Assembly: GCF_000237925.1 (NCBI RefSeq)
Contig: NW_017386057.1
Coordinates: 186,001-250,000, forward strand
DNA: 64,000 nt
From: Schistosoma mansoni
Lineage: Eukaryota > Platyhelminthes > Trematoda > Strigeidida > Schistosomatidae
Direction of reading: 5' to 3'
The translations under genes were made by a program, and so were the position numbers. Of the stretch, positions 48,996-59,743 are shown in pieces; the first letter of the stretch is position 1, and every line of letters starts with the position of its first letter. The notes beneath the pieces are model-generated. The model worked only from the letters and a program-made list of their open reading frames with translations, ran no database searches and was not told the origin of the DNA.

Positions 48996-49794
48996 CTTTG
49001 CATCTGAAAGTTAGGTAAGATTTTTCACATAGGTATAATATCTAAAATTTTGATAACATACATAAAATCATAAGTATTTTCTGATAGAGTTTTGTTCTCT
49101 GAGCTGGATTGTTTGGTCGTAGAGCTTTCATAGTCCTTCTGAACGACATCATCAGCACAAACTTCGGATGACTAATTAAAGGTATCTTTCCATGGAAGGT
49201 ACTTAGCATATAAGCTAATCAAATTATCATTACATAACTGTTTAATACTCTTCTTTATCAATAATTAAAATGTAAATAACTTTAAACTGTAAATTGTAAT
49301 TACAATAAACAGTTTACATTTACAAATCGAATTCTAAATACTTGTAAAAACAAAACGTAACAAACTCATTGATTTGTTTTAATACGAATCTTTTTTCTTT
49401 ATTTATGACACCTTTGATTCATTAAAATGATAAATAAATTCCACCCCCCCCCCACACAAACACTCCAACTTCTAGTTTCACCAATATTTGTCATTGTTTC
49501 TATGTTACTTTTCCCCAATGATGATGCTTTTTTTAAAAAAATGATTAATTACATAATGAAGCAAACAGACTAATAATACATTCTGTTAGAAAAAAAATTA
49601 ATAAATTCACATTGAAAAAACAAAGACTGTGATAATTCATTTGAATAATAATTTTTTATCTACTTTTGGTATAAGTATCGATCTCTAATCGGTGCCGTTA
49701 CAATGACCAATTGAAAGTAGTGATTAGTAATAGTAATATTGATGGTAAAAATAATCATATATTATCTTCATTTTTGGAATAATTCGTTAGTTTT
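48996..49794. other. Downstream region of the 49795-50823 gene
   Basis: Holds a block near 49085-49165 (GTTCTCTGAGCTGGATTGTT) that resembles 11291-11345 and, reversed, 56890-56945: a dispersed repeat of unknown type. A run of nine or ten C lies at about 49443. Confidence 0.4.
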
Positions 49795-50823
49795 TTATTC
49801 AGTAGGACAATTGACACAATATAAATAAATTGGTCCATCTGGTGAAATAATATTTCCTTGTTTTGGATCATAATAAACATGTATTAAGTCTTTTGGATTT
49901 AAACCAGACTCTAATCCTTCACAATAAGGTGCCATAAAACGTTTCAATCGATATGGTCTCATATTATCATTTGAAGTCAATTGAATTTCTTGATATATTT
50001 TTTGTGATGGTGATATAGTACATAGTGCATTGATAGTATCACAGTCATTATAGTGAACATCATGGTTATCGATAGCATTATTGTAATTAATATTAGTTGT
50101 AGTATTAGAAGTAGTGGTACAAGTACTAACAGTAGTAGTATTATTAGCAGGAACAGTCACATTAGTAGTTATATGATCAGGTGATATTGGTGCTGTTGAT
50201 ATAAGATTAGGTGAAGGATGTCTTTCAATTTTGATTGTCGTTTCTTTTATATATGGTTCAGGATTATTACATGATATTGGATGTATACTAGGCTCATGAT
50301 TAATTTCTATTGATTTTCCTACAGGAACTGATTTTTTTAAATCGGGTGATAATGAAATTTCAACTATGTTAACAGTAGGTCCAACAATTGGAACATTAAA
50401 TCTTTTTTCTGATTGTGTATATCGATTTCCACAAAGTGTAGTTAAAGTTTTTACTAATTGTTCACGATCTGAACCACTTTTTGTACAGAGTATAACATAT
50501 TGTTTTTCAGATTCATACAAACGTGAAGCTATACCTATAGCTAATAGATTAGGTGTTGAATAAAATTTTACTAAACAATTGATTTCACTTAAATGAATAC
50601 CATTCAATATAGAATTAGGCCACCAATAAGCACCAGATAACCATAATTCATCATTTGTTATATGCAATCGACACCATTTTGAAGGTTTATGTTTATTTTT
50701 TAGTTGTTCACCATGTCGTTTAATTAATGTTTGTGAATTGAACTCATCATCTGGATCCAATTTTACATATTTTTTAATCATTACACTTGCTGATGCAACT
50801 TCTTTTCCTTGACCATTACGCAT
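49795..50823 (-). CDS. Uncharacterised protein, PTB/PH-like N-terminus, paralogue of 20041-21057
   Basis: An intronless frame of 342 residues; ATG at 50823, TAA at 49795. Residues ~12-132: V-M-I-K-K-Y-V-K-L-D, W-C-R-L-H-I, A-Y-W-W-P-N (Trp pair at 67-68), I-H-L-S-E-I-N-C-L-V-K-F-Y, L-A-I-G-I, Y-V-I-L-C-T-K and helix D-R-E-Q-L-V-K-T-L. The middle is Pro, Asn and Thr-rich (disordered, ~180-265). The C-terminus has D-L-I-H-V-Y-Y-D-P-K-Q-G-N-I...I-Y-L-Y, matching 20041-21057 in both order and spacing. Conservation at both ends, with a free middle, supports true paralogy. Function unknown; adaptor-like role is inference only. Confidence 0.85.
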   Translation of the reverse strand: MRNGQGKEVASASVMIKKYVKLDPDDEFNSQTLIKRHGEQLKNKHKPSKWCRLHITNDELWLSGAYWWPNSILNGIHLSEINCLVKFYSTPNLLAIGIASRLYESEKQYVILCTKSGSDREQLVKTLTTLCGNRYTQSEKRFNVPIVGPTVNIVEISLSPDLKKSVPVGKSIEINHEPSIHPISCNNPEPYIKETTIKIERHPSPNLISTAPISPDHITTNVTVPANNTTTVSTCTTTSNTTTNINYNNAIDNHDVHYNDCDTINALCTISPSQKIYQEIQLTSNDNMRPYRLKRFMAPYCEGLESGLNPKDLIHVYYDPKQGNIISPDGPIYLYCVNCPTE

Positions 50824-51984
50824 ATTTTCCTTGATTTCTTTATTGAAACTATTATTATATGTTGAATAATATTAAAATAAATTTTATGTTGAATTAACAA
50901 GAACTATCAATCTAATTTAATAAATAAACTCACTACTTTATTGATTGTTGATTGTTGTAAACTTGACGAATTAATTTTATGCCTTTCGGCTAATGGTAGT
51001 AATAATATTCCACACTAAACTTGTATTACTCCAGAAAAAAATTTTGAGTAACTAAATCTAAAACTATTGAATTTTGAATAGACCCACCGAAAAAAAACAA
51101 ACAACCCAATAAAGTGCGAACGAATCGATAAGAAAATCTTGAAGACAAATAAACAACAAAACAATCACTATACTCACATAATGAGTGTGTGTTTCTATTT
51201 GTGTATTAGTATCTAATTTGTGATCATTCGAATGGACAAAAAAATTTTTTGCATATTTGACCTAGAAGATAAAATACCAATCATAAATATTATAAACCAT
51301 GTGGTTTAGATTAATAGTGGTAATTATGAAAAAAAAAAAGAATCATTCGAAAATGAATTTCGAAAGTAACAAGGATACAATAAAACAAATCTCTTTAACT
51401 CATCATAGACATCATAAGCATTAAATAGAGGAGCTATCTGTAGACTGTTGTCATCTAAGCTCAGCATGAATTATGAAGCTTTGTTTGAATATAAAAAGAA
51501 CTGAAGGTACACATTTACACATATATATGTATACTTGCTTATGCATGCTCATGTTGAACTGAAAATATGAAACCTTTGAATAAATATGTTTAGCGTGTTG
51601 TGAGGTGATTAGAAATAAATTTAAGAATTATTTAAACTATAATTTGGAAACCAATATCAAACTTAATTTTGAGCAGTTTAATAAGAGCATACTATTTAAT
51701 TAAATGAAAATTAGATTACATTGATAATATCTTAGAATCATACTGATGGACATCATAGGATCTCTATTTTTATCTTAGATATAACGATAATTTCCAAGTA
51801 CAAAACATTGAAAGTCCCTGAGTATTTACTGCTGAAGAAATATCTGCATTTGATTAATAGATTTAATAATCAAAATTAACTAAATACTAAGAAACAGTTC
51901 ACTGTAAGTAGATTAATTACATATTTATCCACACCTATTATAAGCCATCAACCTGAGATCTACAAACAACCCTGTCCTGATATA
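50824..51984. other. Upstream region of the 49795-50823 gene
   Basis: AT-rich with A tracts. No core promoter element can be named. Continues as empty AT-rich DNA to the next repeat. Confidence 0.3.
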
Positions 51985-52205
51985 TAAGAACTTTCGTCTA
52001 AATTAGAGCGAATAGTTTCATAGTATTTGGGCGCCGAGTTAATGTATGACATCAAATAGGAGCAATATATTTGTAAAATCTCAGCGAATGAATTTTAATT
52101 ATTTATATTTCCTTGAAAAATCTTGGACCAGATTGCCAGGCGAAACGTTGGATTTACTTCAAATCATTCTCTGAGATTTTACAAATATATTATTCCTATT
52201 TAACC
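51985..52205. repeat. Dispersed repeat with inverted arms, second copy of 1521-1775
   Basis: 'ttagagcgaatag', 'gggcgcc', then arms 'atatttgtaaaatctcagcg' and its partner 'ctgagattttacaaatata' around a middle with CAGGCGAAACGTTGG. It directly adjoins the LINE fragment at 52206. Confidence 0.45.
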
Positions 52206-52715
52206 CTGTCCTGAGTTCTCCTTTATGCTTGTTGTCAAGTTCTATTCGATATCTGCCTCAAACACCCTGCTCAATGTGTTTTTCAATCTACCTCTTCTTC
52301 TTTTATCTTTAACATACCAAATTAGTGTTTGTATTGTGATGCAGGCTGATGATGTTCACATGGTGTATCCTATCTAACCTCAGCGCCTTTCCCCGATTTC
52401 CTTCTCAGATAGAAGCTGGTTTGTTCTCTGTCACTGTGGGTTATTGCTGATGGTCTCTGGCCAATAGATTTGGGATATCTTGCGTAAACAGTTGTTGGTG
52501 AATACCTGTACCTTCTTGATGATTGTGGTAGTAGTCTTCCAAGTTTCAGCTCCGTACAACATTGGTGTTGTAAATTCTACCTTCGTTTACGGATAGCATT
52601 TCTGGTAAGTTTCAATCATTCCTTAACTGTAGGAATGCCGCTCTTGCTTTGCCAATTTATGCCTTCATATTTGTATCATATCCTCCTTGTTTATCAACTA
52701 TAATGACTAGGTACG
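52206..52715 (-). mobile_element. RTE-type LINE fragment, reverse transcriptase C-terminal part
   Basis: Read on the minus strand: I-G-K-A-R-A-A-F-L-Q-L, then T-W-K-T-T-T-T-I-I-K-K-V-Q-V-F, N-N-C-L-R-K-I and W-P-E-T-I, later K-D-K-R-R-R-G-R-L-K-N-T. This is the familiar C-terminal region of Schistosoma RTE-clade non-LTR elements (SR2 type). Several stops and frame changes; both ends truncated. Confidence 0.75.
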
Positions 52716-54140
52716 TAAGTTATCTAAAAATATTTATTTCCCTCTGGAACAACAGTAATGATGTAAAGACTTACAAGCTATTATATAACCAAACTATTAT
52801 GTGTAATATTCACCAAGGAAGCTTGCACTTTCCACATAGTTTGAATCTATTCTATACTTAATGATGTAAGTACCACTTTGTGGAGTCTGTTCACAGATGA
52901 TCCTATATATCGACTCAAAGGACTTGGATGAACTAATGTTTTGAGATAAGAAAGATATTTCCAAGTTGTGGAATCATCCAAATATCATAATAAAAAACCT
53001 GGAGAGAGGCTGTGTAGAGTGATCATGTTACCTTTGTGTTTTACTTATTACAAATATTATTTTGATTTAAACGATGAAGTTTTTGTGTCAACACTTACAT
53101 TTCGAGTAAAATATTTCGTCTGAAATTGTGTATAAAAGCAGTTTTGTATCAGAAGATTTTCACATGTAAGTCGTCCTTTGTTCTACTGTAATGATTTATA
53201 ATGTAGTCATCAGAATAATGACGCTCAATACTCTTATCTGCTACAACGAAATAGTTGACTATTCTTTGTGGACTTGGGCTATATGAAGCCTTAGTTGATC
53301 CGTGATCTTTACACAATTAAGAGTGAGTTATGAAATATTTAAGACAGCTTGATCATGATAAATACTAATCCCGTGCTTTTTGTTAACTGGAAACCTGATG
53401 AGTTGATGTTGAATAGTACTGGTAAACGTTTATTTGCAATACCCACTTAAAATAATTTGCTGTTGTAACATACTCCAGTCTATTTTCTTGAGTATTATAG
53501 TAACCAACATAATGACTTCAATCAACGCATTCTAATTATGAATACATTTATTTCATCAATGAACGACTTTCTCTTTCTTATATTTAAAACTGCTCTATAT
53601 TCAACAACTCAGTTAACTTTGTAGGTAGCCACTACACGTATATGTTGTTTTTGTACCGAACAATAAAGATAAATGTGTTAAATAAAATTTAGAGCTTTGT
53701 ATAGTTCTAAATAAAATCAATGGCTTTGGATTCGCAAACATAAAAACAAAATATGGTCCCTTATTATATTATATTCCCTTCACAAGAGTATAATGATTGC
53801 AAAAAGATCGAAACAATCGGGTATAAACCTTGGACCCAAGTTTCGTGCTAGTTGATATTTGTCACAAACTATGACACAGTGATATAGATAAGGTCTCCAC
53901 AGGAACAGTAATCTCCTAAATACTGTAGACAACTTTTATTGACTAATTTCACTCGATACGAAACCTGAGTTCAGATTGTCCTGCTGAACACCTCCGACCA
54001 CCTGACGTTATACAAAATGCACCGTAATATATCATTTCATTTAAACTCTTGATGAAATCATGAATTGAGTGGTAAAATTCTATCAATACCAAGGATCAGA
54101 CACATGAAATTGGTTACTTCTATATGGTTATTGAGTGTTT
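52716..54140. other. Stretch without recognised gene
   Basis: AT-rich; a less AT-rich part at 53880-54010 shows no family motif. No supported exon. Confidence 0.3.
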
Positions 54141-54155
54141 TAGAACAACGTATAT

Positions 54156-54196
54156 AAGCGAACAATATTGTTTTCGATTAGATCCTCATCAGGCTT
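54156..54196 (-). ncRNA. Hammerhead motif of PLE type (left arm)
   Basis: Reverse complement of the motif at 54390-54430: GC, CTGATGA, short stem II, CGAAA, stem III AACA/TGTT, C, then GCTT. PLE terminal repeats are known to carry hammerheads with short stems. Confidence 0.55.
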
Positions 54197-54389
54197 TACT
54201 CTAATATACAGTAATATTTATATGCATATACGAAATTATTAAACCAATCAAGGCAGTTTATGAGTCAATGATAACTGGAATAGATTACATAATCAAAATT
54301 AATAATAAGTGAAAAGTACAAATTTATGGTGTAATGACAGGTGTACTAGTACACCTATATGCATATAAATATTACTGTATATTAGAGTA

Positions 54390-54430
54390 AAGCCTGATGA
54401 GGATCTAATCGAAAACAATATTGTTCGCTT
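54390..54430 (+). ncRNA. Hammerhead motif of PLE type (right arm)
   Basis: Stem I AAGC/GCTT, core CTGATGA, stem II only two pairs (G-C, G-U) plus loop, GAAA, stem III AACA/TGTT, cleavage at TTC. Stem II is weak, so monomer activity is uncertain. Confidence 0.55.
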
Positions 54431-54836
54431 ATATATGTTGTTCTAAATCACAATATGGGAATTTTTCAAATATTGAGTGTTTGTCGATAATTTAATCATC
54501 TAGTCAAATAATAATACAAAAGCAAAGGCAAAAAAACATTATATTGTTTTTTATAGCGTAGTAAATATAATCATGTAGAAAGTAGGTTTCATTTTTTTAT
54601 CACTGAACTGTAAACAATAAACATTTACATTCCATTTTAATGAATATAAAACGATATCCTATTTTAAAATAAATAAAATTTCACAATAACTACGCTGTAA
54701 ATTTTCACTGATAAACTTTAGTTATTTTTTTTTCTTTTTATAAATGAAAACAAAAATTTGTGCCACCGTCCAGCATTGTCTTCAGTGAGTTACTATCTCA
54801 TAACAAACTTGGTTGAACTCCACTGATCACGGCTTT

Positions 54837-54950
54837 TCACTAAGACAAAAAGACCGTTCAATGCTTCCAGGTTCTCCATGGTGGTCTAGCTTTTATTAAT
54901 TTATGAATTCAATTATAAAAATTACTAAAATCTCCACAAACCCTCCTTCT
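54837..54950 (+). mobile_element. SINE family B relic, 3' end
   Basis: AATGCTTCCAGGTTCTCCATGG, GGTGGTCTAGC and the tail AAATCTCCACAAACCCTCC are clear; the hammerhead is decayed. Confidence 0.65.
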
Positions 54951-55418
54951 GAATAAAACAAAAATGTTTATCTTTTTCAACAAAAAAAAGTTTTTTAAAT
55001 ACAAAATAACGTGGGTAAGTAGGTAGACAAATACGTAGGTATAAACTATTGAGATTATTAGTTAAAATATCTAATTTATCAGTTTAAATAAATATTTAAA
55101 TTCTTCTTAAATAAATCATTGAAATTTGAATTTTATGTACTTTTTTTAAAAAACAAAAAAATTGAACGAAAAACTGAATAAAGAGAAGTGCATTGTAGAA
55201 TTTTGTTATCTCTGAGGTAGTTTCTGTCTTCTTTATCAAATAGATAATTTTATAAGAAATCAAAATAATGATAATTTTTTTTGTAATGCACTGAACTTAT
55301 TTTATGCGATTGTTTTCAAAATTTATTATCAGTAATGATTACTTGGAGATATTTACAACATATTAATATATATTGTCAAAATATTTTTCTTCCTTTTCAA
55401 ACTAGATTATTTATAATT
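54951..55418. other. AT-rich stretch, no gene seen
   Basis: Only A/T tracts. Confidence 0.35.
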
Positions 55419-55462
55419 GAAACTTTGATAATAAGCAAAGATGGATAGTGGTTAGCATTGGA

Positions 55463-55507
55463 ATCCAGGACGCGTGTTTCGTCCTATTTGGGACTCGTCA
55501 GCTGGAT
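55463..55507 (-). ncRNA. Hammerhead ribozyme, SINE family A, fully canonical
   Basis: Stem I ATCCAG/CTGGAT perfect, CTGACGA, stem II GTCCC/GGAC, GAAA, short stem III ACACGCGT, triplet GTC. Every conserved position is kept; the best ribozyme copy in the window. Confidence 0.9.
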
Positions 55508-55954
55508 GTACCTGCATCTCAGAATTGATGATCACTCTGGAACTCGAACCCAGTACCTTTCGCTCCAAAAGCCATCGCGTGCGTGCAAAGTATTGGCTAT
55601 ATTTTTGAGTATTTCTGTGACTATATTAAGAAATAAGTTCACTTGGTATTGTTGTTTGAATCTTCCCATTGATGTTTAAGACTGCAATTGATCACTCTCT
55701 TATAGGCATATGTGCATACTGTGCGTATTGCCTCAATATAGCCTTAATTCAATACGCACAGCATGCATATATGCCAATAAGAGAGCGACCAATTGCAGTC
55801 CTAAACATCAATGGGAAGATTCAAACAAACAAAACTAAGTAAATTTAAACTTCACCCCGTTTCACAAGCAAGTGGCTATCAGGACTCAGTAACTGAGTGG
55901 ATAACGCTATGGGTTCGAGTCCCAGAGTGAACATCAATTCTGAGATGCAGGTAC

Positions 55955-55999
55955 ATCCAGCTGATGAGTCCCAAACAGGACAAAACGAGCATTCTGGAT
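55955..55999 (+). ncRNA. Hammerhead-type motif, SINE family A
   Basis: Stem I ATCCAG/CTGGAT and CTGATGA perfect, but GAAA reads AAAA and the triplet is ATT. Probably inactive. Confidence 0.7.
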
Positions 56000-56169
56000 T
56001 CCACTGCTAGCCACTATCCATCTTTGCTTATAATGCTTGTGAATTGAGGCTATATCGAGGCAATACGCACAGTATGCACATATGCCAATGATAGACTGAT
56101 CAAATGCAGTCCTAAACACATCAATGAGAAGATTTAAACAAACAATACCAAGTGAATTGAAAATGTGAT

Positions 56170-57633
56170 TGTTATTATAAGTTTATACTGACAAATCTGT
56201 CTAGGACTATACTTAAAGACTTACTACTAAATAGAAAATCAGATTAGAAAGACCGAGATGAATGAATATTTTCAGATCCAAAATCTTACCTGATAAATAA
56301 ATCCAATAAGTTAAAGGTGATTTAAAAGAGAGGTTTAACATGCTGTACTTTTTCTTCAGAGTAAATTTTCTGATATTATTGATTAAAAGAAATACACCTA
56401 ACAGTCAAGCATCACTTTGATTGGGTTGTATCTAACCTCCAAAAAGCTATCATCTATAAGTCGATATTTTCGACCTATAATTAATTTTATTTATTTTATA
56501 TTTTGGTATCCAAGGAGGAAAATCATCTTTGATGGTAATAAGCTCTCAGTGATTTTCTGAACGGTTTCATAAAATTTAGGCTAATAAAAAGTAGATGTAT
56601 TGGTTACACTGACTACCCTAAAACCTAAAGGGTTTCTTTAGTTGGAAGTATTCAGCTCCAAAGTTTGCAACACTTACACGACAAGCTTTAAAAGGAAGAT
56701 ATGGTCTAGTTTTCGATAGAGGAAGTGAGAAGAATTACTGTACAAAGACCCCATAAACCCTATTAACATTTTATATGCGTGGCTTTCAGCAAATCCTCCG
56801 GTTTTTGGGCGGTCAACAACAAAGTTTCGGGGCCATCCAGCTATAAATCGTGAAAACAAAGATCTGAGAATGAACGCAATTTGTTGATGATGTCATCTCA
56901 AAAGACAATGAAATCTTCATGATCAAACCATGTAACTAGGAGACTTTATAAAGTATGAAATTTGTAAGTCATTGTTATATCAATTGCTTAAAACCTTGGA
57001 TAAATAAATTTTCAAAGTTTTCTCAGATGATAGTCGAAACACCACTGAAAATATTATTCATTAAAATTTAACTACTTACAAGTAGCTAACAGCGATCGAC
57101 CAAAAATAATGATTAGGGTGGAATGCTGAGGAAACTAAATTATTTCGTCTCATAAAAAAACACTTTCCCACAATTTTGTAAGAAATCAAGCAGTGAATAG
57201 ATGTGAACACATAATACAAACTGAAACCCATCTATTTTTTTAACGTTTTAAATGAGATTTTATGTTTGATACTATAAAGAATATCAGAGTACAAAACGCA
57301 GTCTTCACTAGTCGTGAATTTAAGATTTGCTACAATGTTCTGAGCTAAACGCAAAGAATTCATGATGTACATTTATTTATATTTCTTCCAGAATAAGAAA
57401 TTTCGCCAACACGATAGTCACCGAATGAGGAATAAGAATGATCCTTTTAACAGACATTTTAGTGCTGTTTGTGCACTCGTAATCCGTAAAATCAACTCAC
57501 TGATGATTTTCGTAAGAGTAATATGGATTACTGTACATAATGGACAATATTTTGCCAACAAGATATATATATATATACATAGTTTATTTTTGAAGCAAAA
57601 ACAATTATCAGTATGGGGTTGTTGAGATTATTA
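56170..57633. other. Stretch without recognised gene
   Basis: A small minus-strand frame at 56674-56859 (G-W-P-R-N-F-V-V-D-R-P-K-T-G) has mixed composition but no family I know. A block at 56890-56945 matches, reversed, the dispersed repeat at 49085. TA run at 57563-57577. Confidence 0.3.
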
Positions 57634-57985
57634 TGTTTGTGATTGAGATCAAGAACCGACTGATGTTAGACCGCCATTGAAAACCTGAAAGACTGAATTT
57701 CCGTTTCGTTCCATTGTGGGACTCTTCAGCAGTACGCATCCACGATCCCGCCCGTGTTAGGCAGAGACAGGTATCTATTTAAGCACAATGAAAGATAGTC
57801 GCACAATTTCGTGAGTCAGTTCAAGTTAGACGTTCGCGCGCAAGGCCGAAGGCCATGGATTCGAATCTCGCGAAGCGGGATTGTGGATGCACACTGCTGA
57901 GGAGGCCCACGATAGGATGAAACGGCCATCCAGTGCTTCCAAATTTTTATTGGTGATCCAACATCATTCGGTTCATGATCTGAAT
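57634..57985 (+). mobile_element. SINE family B, palindromic copy with tRNA-like middle
   Basis: Left arm reads the antisense hammerhead (CCGTTTCGTTCCATTGTGGG, CTCTTCAGCAGTACGCATCC). The middle holds 'cagttcaagttagacgttcg' and the B-box GGATTCGAATCTCG, and the right arm a sense hammerhead and 'cagtgcttccaa'. The clearest copy of the complete arm-tRNA-arm plan in family B. Outer arm ends (GATTGAGATCAAGAACCG / CGGTTCATGATCTGAATC) also pair. Confidence 0.8.
57891..57936 (+). ncRNA. Hammerhead-type motif, SINE family B
   Basis: CACTG/CAGTG stem I and CTGAGGA intact, GAAA intact; stem II (GGCC/GGAT) is weakened. Confidence 0.6.
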
Positions 57986-58859
57986 CAAAACAGTTATATT
58001 TATATTTTCAACATTAACATCAAGACAATTTTACATGTGAGTGACTTTGCATAACTAATTCTATTTTATTGTATTATTTGTAAAAAGCTGGAAAGTGGTT
58101 TTAAATGTTCGAAAATAGCTCATTCATTGCGTTTGAGTACTCACAAACATGTGGTTGCTACACGTTTGCTTACATGATTTTAAAACAGTGTACTTTCAAG
58201 AAATTTAAAAAAGCATTGATAAAACAAAAATAGTCTAACGAATAGAAGTTTCCCGAAGATCCCAATAAAATTAACATTGTTTGTAGTAAAAACTCATCTT
58301 GAATAATCTTAGTTATGTGTAATAATTAAACTGATTATATAATATGAAACATTGACCATAATATTAGGTCAAGGGGTTCAGTGGTAAGTGTAGGGTTACG
58401 ACCATTGTGTTGCGAACAAATAATTTACAGTCGGTTTAGTGAGCCTACAGTTTATTATTAGTATACAATGTAACTCTGAAAAGAGAAAATGGAGACTTTG
58501 ACCGCCAATATGAATAACAGTAGGTCAGAATTAGGTTATACCAATCTTCTTACTTTTTCAATTTACGATAACTTTAAACGATGGGCTGTGCCTTAAACTT
58601 GACTTATTAATTTGGAGATATAATTGTAGGAACTGGGAATTTATTGGAATGTTCTTTGTTCATATGTCTGTGTTTTATAATGATAGAAATTTTTAAATAA
58701 TTAAAATGTTATAAACAACCCATTACGTTGAAAGCGCCCAATGAGTTACTGAACTATAACATGAAGTAGACTGCAACGAAAACTACTATGGAATTTTTCA
58801 ATAGCTGCACCGAATTAGGTCGCCACCCATTACGACGGAACGGAGTCCACACTAGTAGA
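57986..58859. other. AT-rich stretch, no gene seen
   Basis: Nothing supported before the PLE relic. Confidence 0.3.
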
Positions 58860-59735
58860 AAGATACTGCAATGCCACATACTGAACTAGATTGATGCCTT
58901 GCATTCTGATATTAAAGAGATGCAGATGAATGTTTTTCACAGAAAATACTCTATAGACGACCTAACGCATGATTTGAGAATACTCACCATGGGTTATGTT
59001 ACGAACGTTACGGGACAGAGAGCAGTGAAGAAACGTATTCCGGCTACTGAAATGTTCAGAAAACCAAACAGTTGGAAGCCAATTTCCAGCCGGTTCCAAA
59101 AGGTGTGTCCAAGATTCCTAAAGTGTTAAACTTGAGGTATTATCCTTAGGTCTGAAATTCTGTGATACCCGTAATCTCTCTAACCATATAGATAAAGATA
59201 TACAGTCCTAAAACCTATAAAGTCAGACACGGGATTTGGTTACAAATTCTGACCAACAACTAGAACATTCGAAATCATATCTTGTAAACTGTTGTTACTA
59301 GTATAAGAACAGCAAATTTAATTACAAAAGCATCCTCCCAAAGAAGAACAAGGAGGCTATTAAGATTCTCCTAAAGAATGAAACGTCAATGATTACGAAG
59401 CCTGGTAAAGTTCAGTTGTTCTTCTTGGTAAAAGTGATTATATTGACAAAATGGATACCATCTTAGATGACAAATTAAAATTTCAAAAATTAACTGACCG
59501 GAAAGATCTCAATAATATGACAGAGAATGAACTAACCAGATCTTGTGACAAGCTCAGGGGCAAACAGATAATTTCACCAGGTTTATACGAAATGATTAAA
59601 CCGATGAGAACTCATTTGCAAAGATTGTATGGATTACCGAAGGTGCACAAGCACAACTTTTTCTCCTCCCTTGGTCAACTAATCAATAGTAGTCTTAATT
59701 TGACTAACATACTTACAACCTTTCTTGCCAAATAA
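58860..59735 (+). mobile_element. Penelope-like element relic, N-terminal and start of reverse transcriptase
   Basis: Pieces in three frames keep family order: K-E-A-I-K-I-L-L-K-N-E-T-S-M-I-T-K-P-G-K (about 59350-59412), M-D-T-I-L-D-D and F-Q-K-L (about 59451-59490), and R-L-Y-G-L-P-K-V-H-K (about 59622-59651). The last is the hallmark start of PLE reverse transcriptases. Catalytic and GIY-YIG parts are missing: the copy stops where SINE family B begins (59744). Several breaks; an old copy. Confidence 0.7.
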
Positions 59736-59743
59736 AATTGTGA

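Larger units (their letters stand above)
54141..54445. mobile_element. Two Penelope-like terminal repeats in head-to-head inverted order
   Basis: Arms 54141-54230 and 54356-54445 are reverse complements over 90 bases with almost no difference. Each holds a hammerhead core. Between them is a unique part and a perfect palindrome GGTGTACTAGTACACC (54340-54355) at the junction. Same repeat as 46511-46715 and 41205-41390. Confidence 0.65.
55430..56158. mobile_element. SINE family A multimer: fold-back cluster, probably one insertion
   Basis: In order: a minus-strand 3' half with hammerhead (55430-55580), two leaders head to head as an inverted repeat (55634-55735 plus, 55745-55850 minus), a plus-strand tRNA-like body with hammerhead (55862-56033), and a minus-strand leader (56034-56158). 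The body is thus inverted against its adjoining leader. Imperfect 11 bp direct repeats GAAACTTTGAT/GAAAATGTGAT (55419-55429 and 56159-56169) may mark the whole unit; two mismatches make this tentative. Confidence 0.7.
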
